A stretch of DNA of 40,042 nucleotides from Burkholderiales bacterium UBA4657 (GTDB lineage: Bacteria; Pseudomonadota; Gammaproteobacteria; Burkholderiales; Burkholderiaceae_E). How positions within the stretch are numbered: the first letter of the stretch is position 1; each line of letters begins with the position of its first letter. The stretch spans positions 51,505-91,546 of the forward strand of contig DHLX01000009.1 in assembly GCA_002405475.1 (NCBI GenBank), given 5' to 3'. Below are positions 7,894 through 14,676 of the stretch, one piece after another. The notes under the pieces were generated by a model. The model was not told the origin of the DNA. It did not search any database and saw only the letters and a list, made by a program, of their open reading frames with translations. A program made the position numbers and the translations under genes.

Positions 7894-9506
7894 GATGGAC
7901 TCTCCATAGGTTTAATCGATCCCGGTACCACTTTCGCACCATATTTTTCTATCAGAGTCTTAACTACCGGGGCATTCATGAACGCCTGCTCGGCCTCCTG
8001 TTGACGCTGTCGGGCACTCGCATCATCGCGCGCCGCCACAGTCTGATGTACTCCCCCTAGCTCAGTACGTACTTTGACTACAACACCGAGGCGTTGCGAC
8101 AAGGCCTCGGCCAACTTGTCAAGCTGGGCAGCCTGGGTCAGGGCAGTATTGGCGACACGCAAGTAAAAAGTCTTGTTCTCATATCGAATCAACTCGCTTT
8201 GCCGAGCCAGCTCGCGTGCCAGTCCTTTGATATCCAGCTCATCGACCAGGACAGTCCAGTCGCCATTAAAATCCAGTTCGGTTTCGACCTTGGGGGCAAC
8301 GACAGTCGAGACATTGCGTGGTGCCAATAAGGGGGCTGGCTTGCGCAAAGCATTTAACGCCACGCTGGTAGCGGCAGTTTGGGTTGTCGCTGCTGCAGTC
8401 GACAAACGTGTCGGACGAAAAGCCAGCATACGCAGTAAAGTCATGGTAAGTCCAGCCCATTCATCGGGCGCCAGTGGCAAATCCTGCCGCCCTGTCAGTG
8501 CAATCTGATAATGCAATTGTACTTCTTCAGGATCAAACTGTTGCGCAAGGCGACGAATCGAGTCAGCTTCTGGCAAGTCGTCAGGCAGCGCATCTGGTAC
8601 TTTTTGTGTTAAGGCAATACGTTGCAATAATAAGGCCAGTTCCTGCAATGCAGTGGACAAACTGAGCGATTGTGTCGCCATTTGCTCTGCCAGTAGCATG
8701 GCACGCGCAGCATCTTCAGCCTGTATCGCCTCGAGTAGTTGTATGACATAGCCAGTATCGACCGCACCCAACATGGCGCGCACCGACGCTTCCGTCACCT
8801 GCCCTGCGGCATAGGCAATCGCCTGGTCGGTCAGTGACAAAGCATCACGCATAGAACCTTGGGCGGCCTGGGCAAGCAAACGTAGTGCATTTGGCTCAAA
8901 ACCAACATTTTCTTCAGGCAATATCTGCGCCAAATGCTCGACAATATGAGCCGGTGGCATTTGCTTCAAGTTGAATTGCAGGCAACGTGACAGCACCGTG
9001 ACTGGTACTTTTTGCGGGTCGGTGGTGGCTAGAATGAATTTTAAATGCGGCGGTGGCTCTTCCAGCGTTTTCAACATGGCGTTAAACGCATGGTTGGACA
9101 GCATGTGTACTTCGTCAATCATGTACACCTTGAAACGTGCCGCGCTGGGAGCGTAAACCGCTTTATCCAACAACGAGGTCATTTCTTCGACGCCACGGTT
9201 AGAAGCCGCGTCCATTTCGACATAATCAACAAACCGTCCAGCATCAATGGCGGTACAGGCTTCGCAGACACCACAGGGCGTTGCCGTAATGCCGCCCTGC
9301 CCGTCTGCGCCCATGCAATTAAGCGCCTTAGCCAAAATGCGCGATAAAGTGGTCTTGCCTACACCGCGTGTGCCGGTAAACAAATAAGCATGGTGCAAAC
9401 GCTGTTGCTCCAGTGCGTGCGTTAGCGCGCGAACCACGTGTTCCTGCCCGACCAGTTGGTCAAAGCGGCGCGGGCGATATTTACGGGCAAGTACCAGGTA
9501 GCTCAT
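7890..9506 (-). CDS. dnaX: DNA polymerase III subunit tau/gamma
   Basis: Clamp-loader ATPase subunit of the replicative polymerase. From the ATG at 9506 it has 538 residues starting MSYLVLARKYRPRRF, the canonical N-terminus. Walker A is GTRGVGKT (45-52), zinc-binding cysteines are C64, C78, C81 and C84, Walker B lies in VYMIDEVHML, and the SRC sensor motif is in VTVLSRCLQF. The frame remains open to 9617 but that stretch is the SRP RNA gene, so the longer start is rejected. The C-terminal tau region is complete (ends near EKYGAKVVPGSIKP). I see no A-AAA-AAG slippery heptamer, so a gamma product by frameshift is not supported. Confidence 0.96.
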   Translation of the reverse strand: MSYLVLARKYRPRRFDQLVGQEHVVRALTHALEQQRLHHAYLFTGTRGVGKTTLSRILAKALNCMGADGQGGITATPCGVCEACTAIDAGRFVDYVEMDAASNRGVEEMTSLLDKAVYAPSAARFKVYMIDEVHMLSNHAFNAMLKTLEEPPPHLKFILATTDPQKVPVTVLSRCLQFNLKQMPPAHIVEHLAQILPEENVGFEPNALRLLAQAAQGSMRDALSLTDQAIAYAAGQVTEASVRAMLGAVDTGYVIQLLEAIQAEDAARAMLLAEQMATQSLSLSTALQELALLLQRIALTQKVPDALPDDLPEADSIRRLAQQFDPEEVQLHYQIALTGRQDLPLAPDEWAGLTMTLLRMLAFRPTRLSTAAATTQTAATSVALNALRKPAPLLAPRNVSTVVAPKVETELDFNGDWTVLVDELDIKGLARELARQSELIRYENKTFYLRVANTALTQAAQLDKLAEALSQRLGVVVKVRTELGGVHQTVAARDDASARQRQQEAEQAFMNAPVVKTLIEKYGAKVVPGSIKPMESPS

Positions 9507-9522
9507 GCAGTCCCAATGAAAA

Positions 9523-9618
9523 GGTGAGCCTGATCCTCGGCACTCCAGGGAAATCGCTATGGCTGCTTCGTTCCCGACCTGACCAGGTTCACGACGCCTC
9601 GATGCGAGGGGGCCCACC
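9523..9618 (-). ncRNA. ffs: 4.5S RNA (bacterial small SRP RNA)
   Basis: On the minus strand these roughly 96 bases fold into one long hairpin whose ends pair (GGTGGGCC... with ...GGCTCACC). The conserved SRP domain is plain: CCTGGTCAGG, then the tetraloop region TCGGGAACGAAGCAGCC, with the asymmetric loop that binds Ffh. It is the RNA of the signal recognition particle and guides inner-membrane proteins to the translocon. Its place directly upstream of dnaX is common in betaproteobacteria. Confidence 0.95.
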
Positions 9619-9624
9619 TATTCC

Positions 9625-9630
9625 ATTTTA
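9625..9630 (-). promoter_or_regulatory. Probable -10 box of the SRP RNA promoter
   Basis: The minus strand reads TAAAAT six bases before the first G of the SRP RNA, a good -10 spacing. No convincing -35 is present 16-18 bases further up, where the cytochrome b coding end lies. The box sits in the 18-base gap between the cytochrome b stop and the RNA. Confidence 0.45.
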
Positions 9631-9636
9631 CCCTAC

Positions 9637-10203
9637 TCAAGGGTTATTTTCTTGAGCCTGGTCATGAGCGATTTTTTTCTTTCCATGAAGCATCGACAAA
9701 ATGAGGTTTTCACCATGACGCCGACTCGCCCATAACACGCCTGCTACATGCAAAGCAATGAGCACCAACATACCTTCTGCCAAAGCCTCATGCACTTCTT
9801 CCAACCATTCCGAGGCTTCCCATGCCGCTTGCTCCAGCATCCAACCGCTTCCAGCCGTCGCCAACAAGAAAAAAAGCAAACCCATAATCATCCATGCCCC
9901 CGCTGGGTTATGCCCAAGACTAGGTTTTTCTTTTAGCAAAATCATATCTTTCAGATAGATCATGGTTTTCACTGGTCCAGTCACGAACTGGCCGAATCGG
10001 GCGTAGCGCGTTCCGACGACTCCCCAGAACAAACGAAACAAGACCAAGCCTGCAATCACATAGCCTGACCAGCGATGAAGACTGTCCCATTCTTCAGCAC
10101 TCACCCAAGCTAATGCAAACAGGGTCACCAAGGACCAGTGAAATATTCTGACTGCTGGATCCCAGACTTTAATTTTTCCATCCGTAGTATTAAGTTTTGT
10201 CAT
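9637..10203 (-). CDS. Cytochrome b561-family membrane protein
   Basis: A 188-residue protein with four main hydrophobic segments (around residues 22-38, 44-62, 103-122 and 140-160). Likely haem-ligand histidines sit in or beside them: H22 in RIFHWS, H43 in LHRWSGY, H138 in EVHEAL and H152 in ALHVAG. 'VWDPAVRIFHW' and 'GHNPAGAWM' are hallmarks of the prokaryotic b-type cytochromes related to Ni/Fe-hydrogenase cytochrome b. It should carry electrons between the quinone pool and a periplasmic partner. It follows the PepSY gene with a 6-base gap and is very probably in the same transcript. No soluble cytochrome c gene is beside it, so its partner is unknown. Confidence 0.88.
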   Translation of the reverse strand: MTKLNTTDGKIKVWDPAVRIFHWSLVTLFALAWVSAEEWDSLHRWSGYVIAGLVLFRLFWGVVGTRYARFGQFVTGPVKTMIYLKDMILLKEKPSLGHNPAGAWMIMGLLFFLLATAGSGWMLEQAAWEASEWLEEVHEALAEGMLVLIALHVAGVLWASRRHGENLILSMLHGKKKIAHDQAQENNP

Positions 10204-10209
10204 GGCAAT

Positions 10210-10476
10210 TTACTTTCTTTTACTTTTCACTTCTTTGCCCGTCACCGGGTCAAAGTAAATTTCTACTTTCTTACCTTCTGTGTCAGTGCCGTAAATTTCA
10301 TAGCAACTATCGTCTATTTTGAAACGTTGTATCTTGTAACCAGACTGCTCCAGGGAAGCACGAAAACTTTCCGGTTTTTGCCATTTCTCTTTGGGCTGGT
10401 CGGTACAGGTGGTACCGGCGAACGCCGATACGGCGGTTAAACCCAGGGTCAAAGCGATTAAATATTTGCCGAGCAT
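10210..10476 (-). CDS. Secreted PepSY-domain protein
   Basis: An 88-residue protein with a signal peptide (cleavage expected after AFA, residue 20), so it acts in the periplasm. The mature part holds one PepSY-like domain: 'KPESFRASLEQSGYKIQRFKIDDSCYEIYGTD' followed by the typical 'G..VEIYFDPVTGKEV' ending. Two cysteines (C24, C57) could form a disulfide. Small PepSY proteins are often encoded beside QseBC/PmrAB-type two-component systems and b-type cytochromes, as here. An AAAGGA ribosome site lies 7 bases before the ATG. Transcription probably starts in the divergent region shared with the response regulator. Confidence 0.86.
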   Translation of the reverse strand: MLGKYLIALTLGLTAVSAFAGTTCTDQPKEKWQKPESFRASLEQSGYKIQRFKIDDSCYEIYGTDTEGKKVEIYFDPVTGKEVKSKRK

Positions 10477-10532
10477 GATTTTTTCCTTTCAATAGAATCA
10501 ATTGAACCAGCTGGATGCCGGTGTCGAGACTA

Positions 10533-10561
10533 TGAAGCGCCCAAATGAAGCGAAACTGAAG
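10533..10561 (-). promoter_or_regulatory. Candidate response-regulator binding repeats (CTTCA-N6-CTTCA)
   Basis: Read on the minus strand, CTTCA occurs three times, at 10561-10557, 10550-10546 and 10537-10533. The first two are 11 bases apart start to start, the spacing that OmpR/PhoB-family regulators use for tandem binding. The published QseB/PmrA box is CTTAA-N6-CTTAA, so each half differs by one base. The repeats lie upstream of the PepSY gene, and a possible -10 (CATAGT, 10534-10529) follows 11 bases after the second copy. Binding by the regulator at 10626 is inference. Confidence 0.4.
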
Positions 10562-10625
10562 AAAAACAAAAAAATATTTGAGCTAGCTCAGCCTGTCTTC
10601 ATGTAAGACAAAGCATACTGGCACC

Positions 10626-11297
10626 ATGCACGTACTCATCGCTGAAGACGACCCTCTACTACTCAATGCCCTTTCACGCTTCCTTGAACGTGAAGGTCAT
10701 AGTGTGACTCCTTGCGTTGATGGTCGGCAGACTTTATCGCTGTTAGCCCCGTTTCATCAGATAGATGCCGTATTACTAGACCTAGGCTTACCCCAGGTTG
10801 ATGGTTTAAAGGTATTAAAAACATTACGTTCCAGAGGCGATGCCACCCCGGTACTGGTCTTAACCGCACGCGGAGAGTTATCACAACGAGTTCAAGGTTT
10901 AGATGCTGGAGCTGATGATTACCTGACCAAACCGTTTGACCTCGAGGAAGTGAGCGCACGTCTGCGTGCTATCACCCGACGCGCTCACGGACGCGCCCAA
11001 AACCGCATTTATGTAGGCGGATTAGAACTTGATAACGGCGCGAAACGCTGCTGGTTAGATGGTGATGAAATCCACCTTACCGCCAAAGAATTTTCGCTCT
11101 TAGACTGTTTAGCGAATCGAGCTAGCCGTTGGTTAGACCGGCGTATGCTGGAAAATTTGCTGTATGGACAGGAAACAGCCCCCGGCTCGAATGCGATTGA
11201 AGTCCACCTGTCCAGCTTACGGCGCAAATTAGGTGCGGGCTTAATTCATAGCGAACGCGGGCTAGGCTGGCGGCTGGAAGATAAACGTGAAAATTAA
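10626..11297 (+). CDS. OmpR/PhoB-family response regulator (QseB/PmrA-like)
   Basis: A 223-residue two-domain regulator. The receiver domain (1-115) has the acidic pair D8-D9, phospho-acceptor D52 in LLDLGLP, T80 and K102 in LTKPFDL. The C-terminal winged helix (about 127-220) shows 'LTAKEFSLLDCLANRASRW', 'SNAIEVHLSSLRRKLG' and the final hairpin 'ERGLGWRL'. Sequence style and gene partners place it with QseB/PmrA/TctD regulators. It is transcribed away from the PepSY-cytochrome pair across a 149-base divergent region. The kinase gene begins inside its last codons (11-base overlap). The ribosome site is weak. Confidence 0.93.
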   Translation: MHVLIAEDDPLLLNALSRFLEREGHSVTPCVDGRQTLSLLAPFHQIDAVLLDLGLPQVDGLKVLKTLRSRGDATPVLVLTARGELSQRVQGLDAGADDYLTKPFDLEEVSARLRAITRRAHGRAQNRIYVGGLELDNGAKRCWLDGDEIHLTAKEFSLLDCLANRASRWLDRRMLENLLYGQETAPGSNAIEVHLSSLRRKLGAGLIHSERGLGWRLEDKREN

Positions 11298-12618
11298 TTC
11301 GATCCGAACCCGGCTAACGCTGAGCAGCATCGCTTTAGTGATTGTATTTAACTTGTTAGCCGCTGTTATTTTGGGAAATATGGCGCTGAATAATACAAAA
11401 AAAATGCGCGACAGCTCATTAGCGGAAACCGGTCAATTATTACTATCTTTATTAGCCACTCACGCCGATGACGCGGGCGAACTGTTAGTCGCGCTGCCTC
11501 CGCATCGGGAGAAAGTTATTTGGCAAGCTTTTCGAAGAGAGGGCAGCTTATTGGCGCGCTCACATGAAGCTCCGCATCAAGCCTTGATCGTGACAAACCA
11601 GAATGATTTTTTTGCCACCGCAAAAATAGGAGAAGATTTTTGGCGTGTTTATATCGTCACCGACGCGGTCACCCAAATACAATTGCAAATTGCCACATTG
11701 ATAGAAACCGGGGTCAACCGTCGAACCCTGCTTGGGTTTTTATTACCTGGGTTTATTTCGTGTCTAATTTTGTCCTTCAGTTTGCCTTACGCGATACAAC
11801 GAGGACTGCTACCGCTGAAGAAATTTTCTGCACACCTCGACCAAGGTACGGGGAAGCGTCTTGATTTACTCCCAGAAATATCTTTGCCTGAAGAATTACG
11901 CCCCGTTCATAAAGCATTAAATCAAGCTTTAAGTCGTTTGCATACGCTAGTGCAACGAGAAAAATTATTTGCGGCTCATGCTTCGCATGAACTAAGAACC
12001 CCCTTGGCGGGCATCCGCGCTCAAACTCAGCTCATTATGCTGGACAGCCAAGGTGCGACGCAAGATTCTGCCAAGCAAGTGCTGCAAGCGATTGATCGCA
12101 TGGAAATATTGCTCGAGCGACTGTTATTACTGGCAAGAGCCGACCTGACTCAAGTTGAATTGCAGCCAACAGCGGTTCATGAGGTATTGATGGAAGAAAT
12201 TAATCGAGCCAGAAACCTCTATCCTCGTATCAAGTTCAACATCATGCACTCAGAATCAATCTGCTTACCGAGCGACCCTTATTTGCTTGCCATGTTGATC
12301 CGAAATCTACTGGACAATGCTGCCAAACATAGCCAGGGCGATGGCGTCAATCTTAGGCTTGAAAAAGATCATTTGTCTATACAAGATAATGGTCGAGGCT
12401 TAAACGCCAAGCTACTCGCTCAACAGCCAGAACCTTTTATGCGCGGCGACACCGACCAAGAAGGTTTTGGGTTAGGCTTGGCATTGACTTTTAGAATTGC
12501 ACAAGCCCTGGGGATAAAACTTGAACTGAATAATCTCGAGTCGGGTGGGCTTAAAGTGCAATTGAAATGGTCAAATGGGCGGCAAAGTTCGCTCGGTACC
12601 ACATTGCCAACAACTTGA
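11287..12618 (+). CDS. Sensor histidine kinase (QseC/PmrB-like), GTG start
   Basis: A 443-residue membrane kinase. The order is transmembrane helix 1 (about 9-33), a short periplasmic sensor (35-145), transmembrane helix 2 (147-171), a HAMP-like linker, then the dimerisation domain with the phospho-histidine H234 in ASHELRTPL. The ATPase domain has the N box (RNLLDNAAKHS), the G1 box (DNGRGL), an F box region and the G2 box (GFGLGLAL). The start is GTG, overlapping the regulator by 11 bases, so the pair is coupled. The extreme C-terminus (after QLKWSN) is a short tail that reads across the 3' end of the oppositely oriented DUF2007 gene. The stimulus is unknown. Confidence 0.93.
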   Translation: MKINSIRTRLTLSSIALVIVFNLLAAVILGNMALNNTKKMRDSSLAETGQLLLSLLATHADDAGELLVALPPHREKVIWQAFRREGSLLARSHEAPHQALIVTNQNDFFATAKIGEDFWRVYIVTDAVTQIQLQIATLIETGVNRRTLLGFLLPGFISCLILSFSLPYAIQRGLLPLKKFSAHLDQGTGKRLDLLPEISLPEELRPVHKALNQALSRLHTLVQREKLFAAHASHELRTPLAGIRAQTQLIMLDSQGATQDSAKQVLQAIDRMEILLERLLLLARADLTQVELQPTAVHEVLMEEINRARNLYPRIKFNIMHSESICLPSDPYLLAMLIRNLLDNAAKHSQGDGVNLRLEKDHLSIQDNGRGLNAKLLAQQPEPFMRGDTDQEGFGLGLALTFRIAQALGIKLELNNLESGGLKVQLKWSNGRQSSLGTTLPTT

Positions 12619-12888
12619 AAATTGAGCTTCGCATTGCTCGGCACAGGTTGGACAAGTCCAAGTAGCGCCTGGCGCGCTTTGTTCGACTTCTTTTAGTATC
12701 GATTCTGCCTGATTAAGCTCAAAATCATTGACCACCCAAATTTGTGGTGAGGCTTCCAAGAACGGAATATCGCCTAGCGCCCCGGTTAAAGCAGTATTAC
12801 GAACTTCACACTGAATACCAGCAGCTTTCAGGACATTGGCCCAGTGATACGCCGTCACCAAATCATCTGCGCGCCTGAGGAGTTTCAT
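12571..12888 (-). CDS. DUF2007-type protein with C-terminal zinc ribbon
   Basis: A 105-residue soluble protein. The N-terminal 70 residues have the DUF2007 ('putative signal transducing protein') pattern: 'MKLLRRADDLVTAYHWANVLKAAGIQCEVRN', 'PQIWVVNDFELNQAESIL'. The C-terminus is a zinc ribbon formed by C79, C82, C93 and C96 (CPTC ... CWQC). Its role is not established. The start overlaps the rsgA stop by 4 bases (ATGA), so it is the last gene of the unit that begins with the nuo genes. Its last 48 bases overlap, antisense, the end of the histidine kinase gene, with no room for a separate terminator. Confidence 0.85.
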   Translation of the reverse strand: MKLLRRADDLVTAYHWANVLKAAGIQCEVRNTALTGALGDIPFLEASPQIWVVNDFELNQAESILKEVEQSAPGATWTCPTCAEQCEAQFSSCWQCGTERTLPPI

Positions 12889-13799
12889 TCGTAATCCTGA
12901 TGATGTATTTTGAGTTCAGAATGCAGTTGTTGATAAAGACTCAAACGTGATGCGGTAATGTCACCACGTTCAGCCGCAGCGAGTACAGCACACCCAGGTT
13001 CATTTAAATGCTGGCAGTTATAAAACCGACACCCACCCAAATGCGGTCGAAACTCAACGAAGGCGTTTTCCAGTTCACGCACGCTTAGATGCGCTAATCC
13101 AAATTCCTGAAAACCCGGAGAGTCAATCACGCGAAACATCTGCCCTGCTAACGTGCCTTGATAAAGTTGCGCATTGGTGGTGGTATGTTTACCCGAATCC
13201 AATTTTTCCGAAATTTCTCGCGTTTGCACCTGGGCATCGGGAATTAAAAGGTTCACCAAGGTAGATTTACCCATGCCAGATTGACCTAATATGACGTTGG
13301 TCTTACCCGCTAAAGAAGGCAATAAACTTTGCAAAGCTTCTTGAGGACGAGTTTTTAAGGAGGTTTCCAACACCTCATACCCCAGCTCGACATAACTATG
13401 GGCGCGTTCCCTGGTGACGTCAAAACTCGGCAATTCAGATTTATTCAATACAATCAACACCGGAACATCCGCCGCCTCGGCAGCAACTAAGGCTCTCGAT
13501 ACCAAATCAGGTGAAAAACTCGGCTCAGCCGCGATCACCAGAACAATTTGATCGACATTCGCCGCAATCAATTTTTCACGAAATTGATCTGAGCGATAAA
13601 TCAAATTTCGTCTTTCCAGGCACTTTTCTATCACCGCCTGATCTTCACTTTGAACGCGAATCTGTACTTGGTCGCCGCAAGCAATATCACTACGTTTACC
13701 TCGGGTGAAGCACAGGAAATCACGCTGATTGGCCCGAACTTTATATTGTCGCCCATAGCTGGCGATGACCTCACCAGTAAGTAGGGAACGGGCGATCAT
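12885..13799 (-). CDS. rsgA: Ribosome small-subunit GTPase RsgA
   Basis: Circularly permuted GTPase that checks late 30S ribosome assembly. After the N-terminal OB-fold come G4 (NKSE, 119-122), G1 (GQSGMGKS, 172-179), switch regions around HTTTNA, and G3 (DSPG, 226-229); this permuted order defines the family. The C-terminal zinc module is C257, C262, H264 and C270. G4 has Glu instead of the usual Asp (NKxD), a mild variation. At 304 residues it is close to family length without the long N-terminal extension of E. coli. It overlaps both the NUDIX gene upstream and the DUF2007 gene downstream by 4 bases. Confidence 0.96.
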   Translation of the reverse strand: MIARSLLTGEVIASYGRQYKVRANQRDFLCFTRGKRSDIACGDQVQIRVQSEDQAVIEKCLERRNLIYRSDQFREKLIAANVDQIVLVIAAEPSFSPDLVSRALVAAEAADVPVLIVLNKSELPSFDVTRERAHSYVELGYEVLETSLKTRPQEALQSLLPSLAGKTNVILGQSGMGKSTLVNLLIPDAQVQTREISEKLDSGKHTTTNAQLYQGTLAGQMFRVIDSPGFQEFGLAHLSVRELENAFVEFRPHLGGCRFYNCQHLNEPGCAVLAAAERGDITASRLSLYQQLHSELKIHHQDYE

Positions 13800-14368
13800 C
13801 GATGTGTCTGAACTGGTTTGAACTCACCGCGTAAATAGCGCTCAACCCAGTAAGCCCCTACGATGGTTTTGACATCAGTGACGTTGCCTTGCTCTATCCA
13901 CTGAATTAACTGGACAAAAGGAACCTGAGACACTTCCAGGAATTCTTCTTCATCCAGTCGGTGCTGACCCGGCATCAAACCTTGGGCCAAAAAAATTTCA
14001 ATCCGCTCATCAGAATAGGCAATAGCATTATGGATGGTACCTAAATGCACCCATTCACTGGCATCAAATCCTGTTTCCTCTTTTAGTTCACGTTGAGCGC
14101 AAGATAAATCGGACTCGTGCTGATCAATTTTTCCCGCTGGAAATTCGATAAAAATTTTTTGATGTGGATAACGGAACTGCCGCTCAATCACAACATCGCC
14201 ATTAGCCAGTAATGGCACTATCATGACAGCACCCGGATGTTTGATAAATTCTCGCGCAGTGACCTGTCCGCTGGGCAACACAACCTCGTGACGTTCGACA
14301 TGCAGAAAACTGCCTTGGTAAACCGTAGTTTCAGAGTGTGTCTGCTCGGTCAAATGGTGGTCTGACAT
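13796..14368 (-). CDS. NUDIX hydrolase, ADP-ribose pyrophosphatase type
   Basis: A 190-residue NUDIX enzyme. The complete box G-x5-E-x7-RE-L-x-EE-x-G spans residues 79-100 (starts GKIDQHE, ends ELKEETG). The upstream 'VMIVPLLANGDVVIERQFRYPHQKIFIEFPAG' is characteristic of NudF-type ADP-ribose pyrophosphatases, which split ADP-ribose into AMP and ribose 5-phosphate. The frame is open to 14401, but the ATG at 14368 shares its A with the DUF2818 stop (TGATG), the same coupling used elsewhere in this unit, and gives the usual N-terminus. A role in clearing ADP-ribose beside NADH dehydrogenase genes is plausible but inferred. Confidence 0.92.
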   Translation of the reverse strand: MSDHHLTEQTHSETTVYQGSFLHVERHEVVLPSGQVTAREFIKHPGAVMIVPLLANGDVVIERQFRYPHQKIFIEFPAGKIDQHESDLSCAQRELKEETGFDASEWVHLGTIHNAIAYSDERIEIFLAQGLMPGQHRLDEEEFLEVSQVPFVQLIQWIEQGNVTDVKTIVGAYWVERYLRGEFKPVQTHR

Positions 14369-14676
14369 CAGATTTGCTGCCGGCGCCATAAGTAGCGCCA
14401 AAGATAGCCAGGATAGGCAGCTACCAGAAACAGGCAGAATGTCGTCACATAAAACTGCCAGCCTTGAGCATGGACAGCACTTTGACTGTCTTCTGTCAGC
14501 CAGGCTAATAAGCCCACAGCAGCATAGAGGCCTAACAGTTCAAGTAGGCGTACCCAAAATGGCTTGGCTGAAGCAAAGAGTTTCCAAAGTCCCAGCAGGC
14601 GTTCATTGATAAAAGGCAAATTGGCAGCAGCTATTGCCAGCACAATCATCAGCCAGAGTGCAGCGCTATTTTGCAT
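14368..14676 (-). CDS. DUF2818 membrane protein
   Basis: A 102-residue protein with three hydrophobic segments (about 4-20, 40-60 and 72-92) and a basic C-terminus. The N-terminal 'WLMIVLAIAAANLPFINERL' and 'KPFWVRLLELLGLYAAVGLLAW' match the DUF2818 family, which in betaproteobacteria sits immediately after nuoN. The ATG shares one base with the nuoN stop (TGATG), and its own stop shares one base with the NUDIX start. The function is unknown; constant linkage to complex I suggests an assembly or membrane-support role, which is inference. Confidence 0.9.
   Translation of the reverse strand: MQNSAALWLMIVLAIAAANLPFINERLLGLWKLFASAKPFWVRLLELLGLYAAVGLLAWLTEDSQSAVHAQGWQFYVTTFCLFLVAAYPGYLWRYLWRRQQI

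Noticed and set aside
7890..9506. Programmed frameshift in dnaX producing gamma
   Set aside because: The A-runs seen (CAA-AAA-GTA near 9010 and 8600) are not slippery heptamers in the needed frame, and one lies inside the ATPase core.
7890..9617. dnaX extended to 9617
   Set aside because: The extra 37 codons read through the SRP RNA gene; the family N-terminus MSYLVLARKY begins at 9506.
9636..9656. CTCAAG/CTTGAG inverted repeat as a terminator for the cytochrome b gene
   Set aside because: The stem is only six pairs, lies mostly inside the coding end, and has no T-run on the minus strand.
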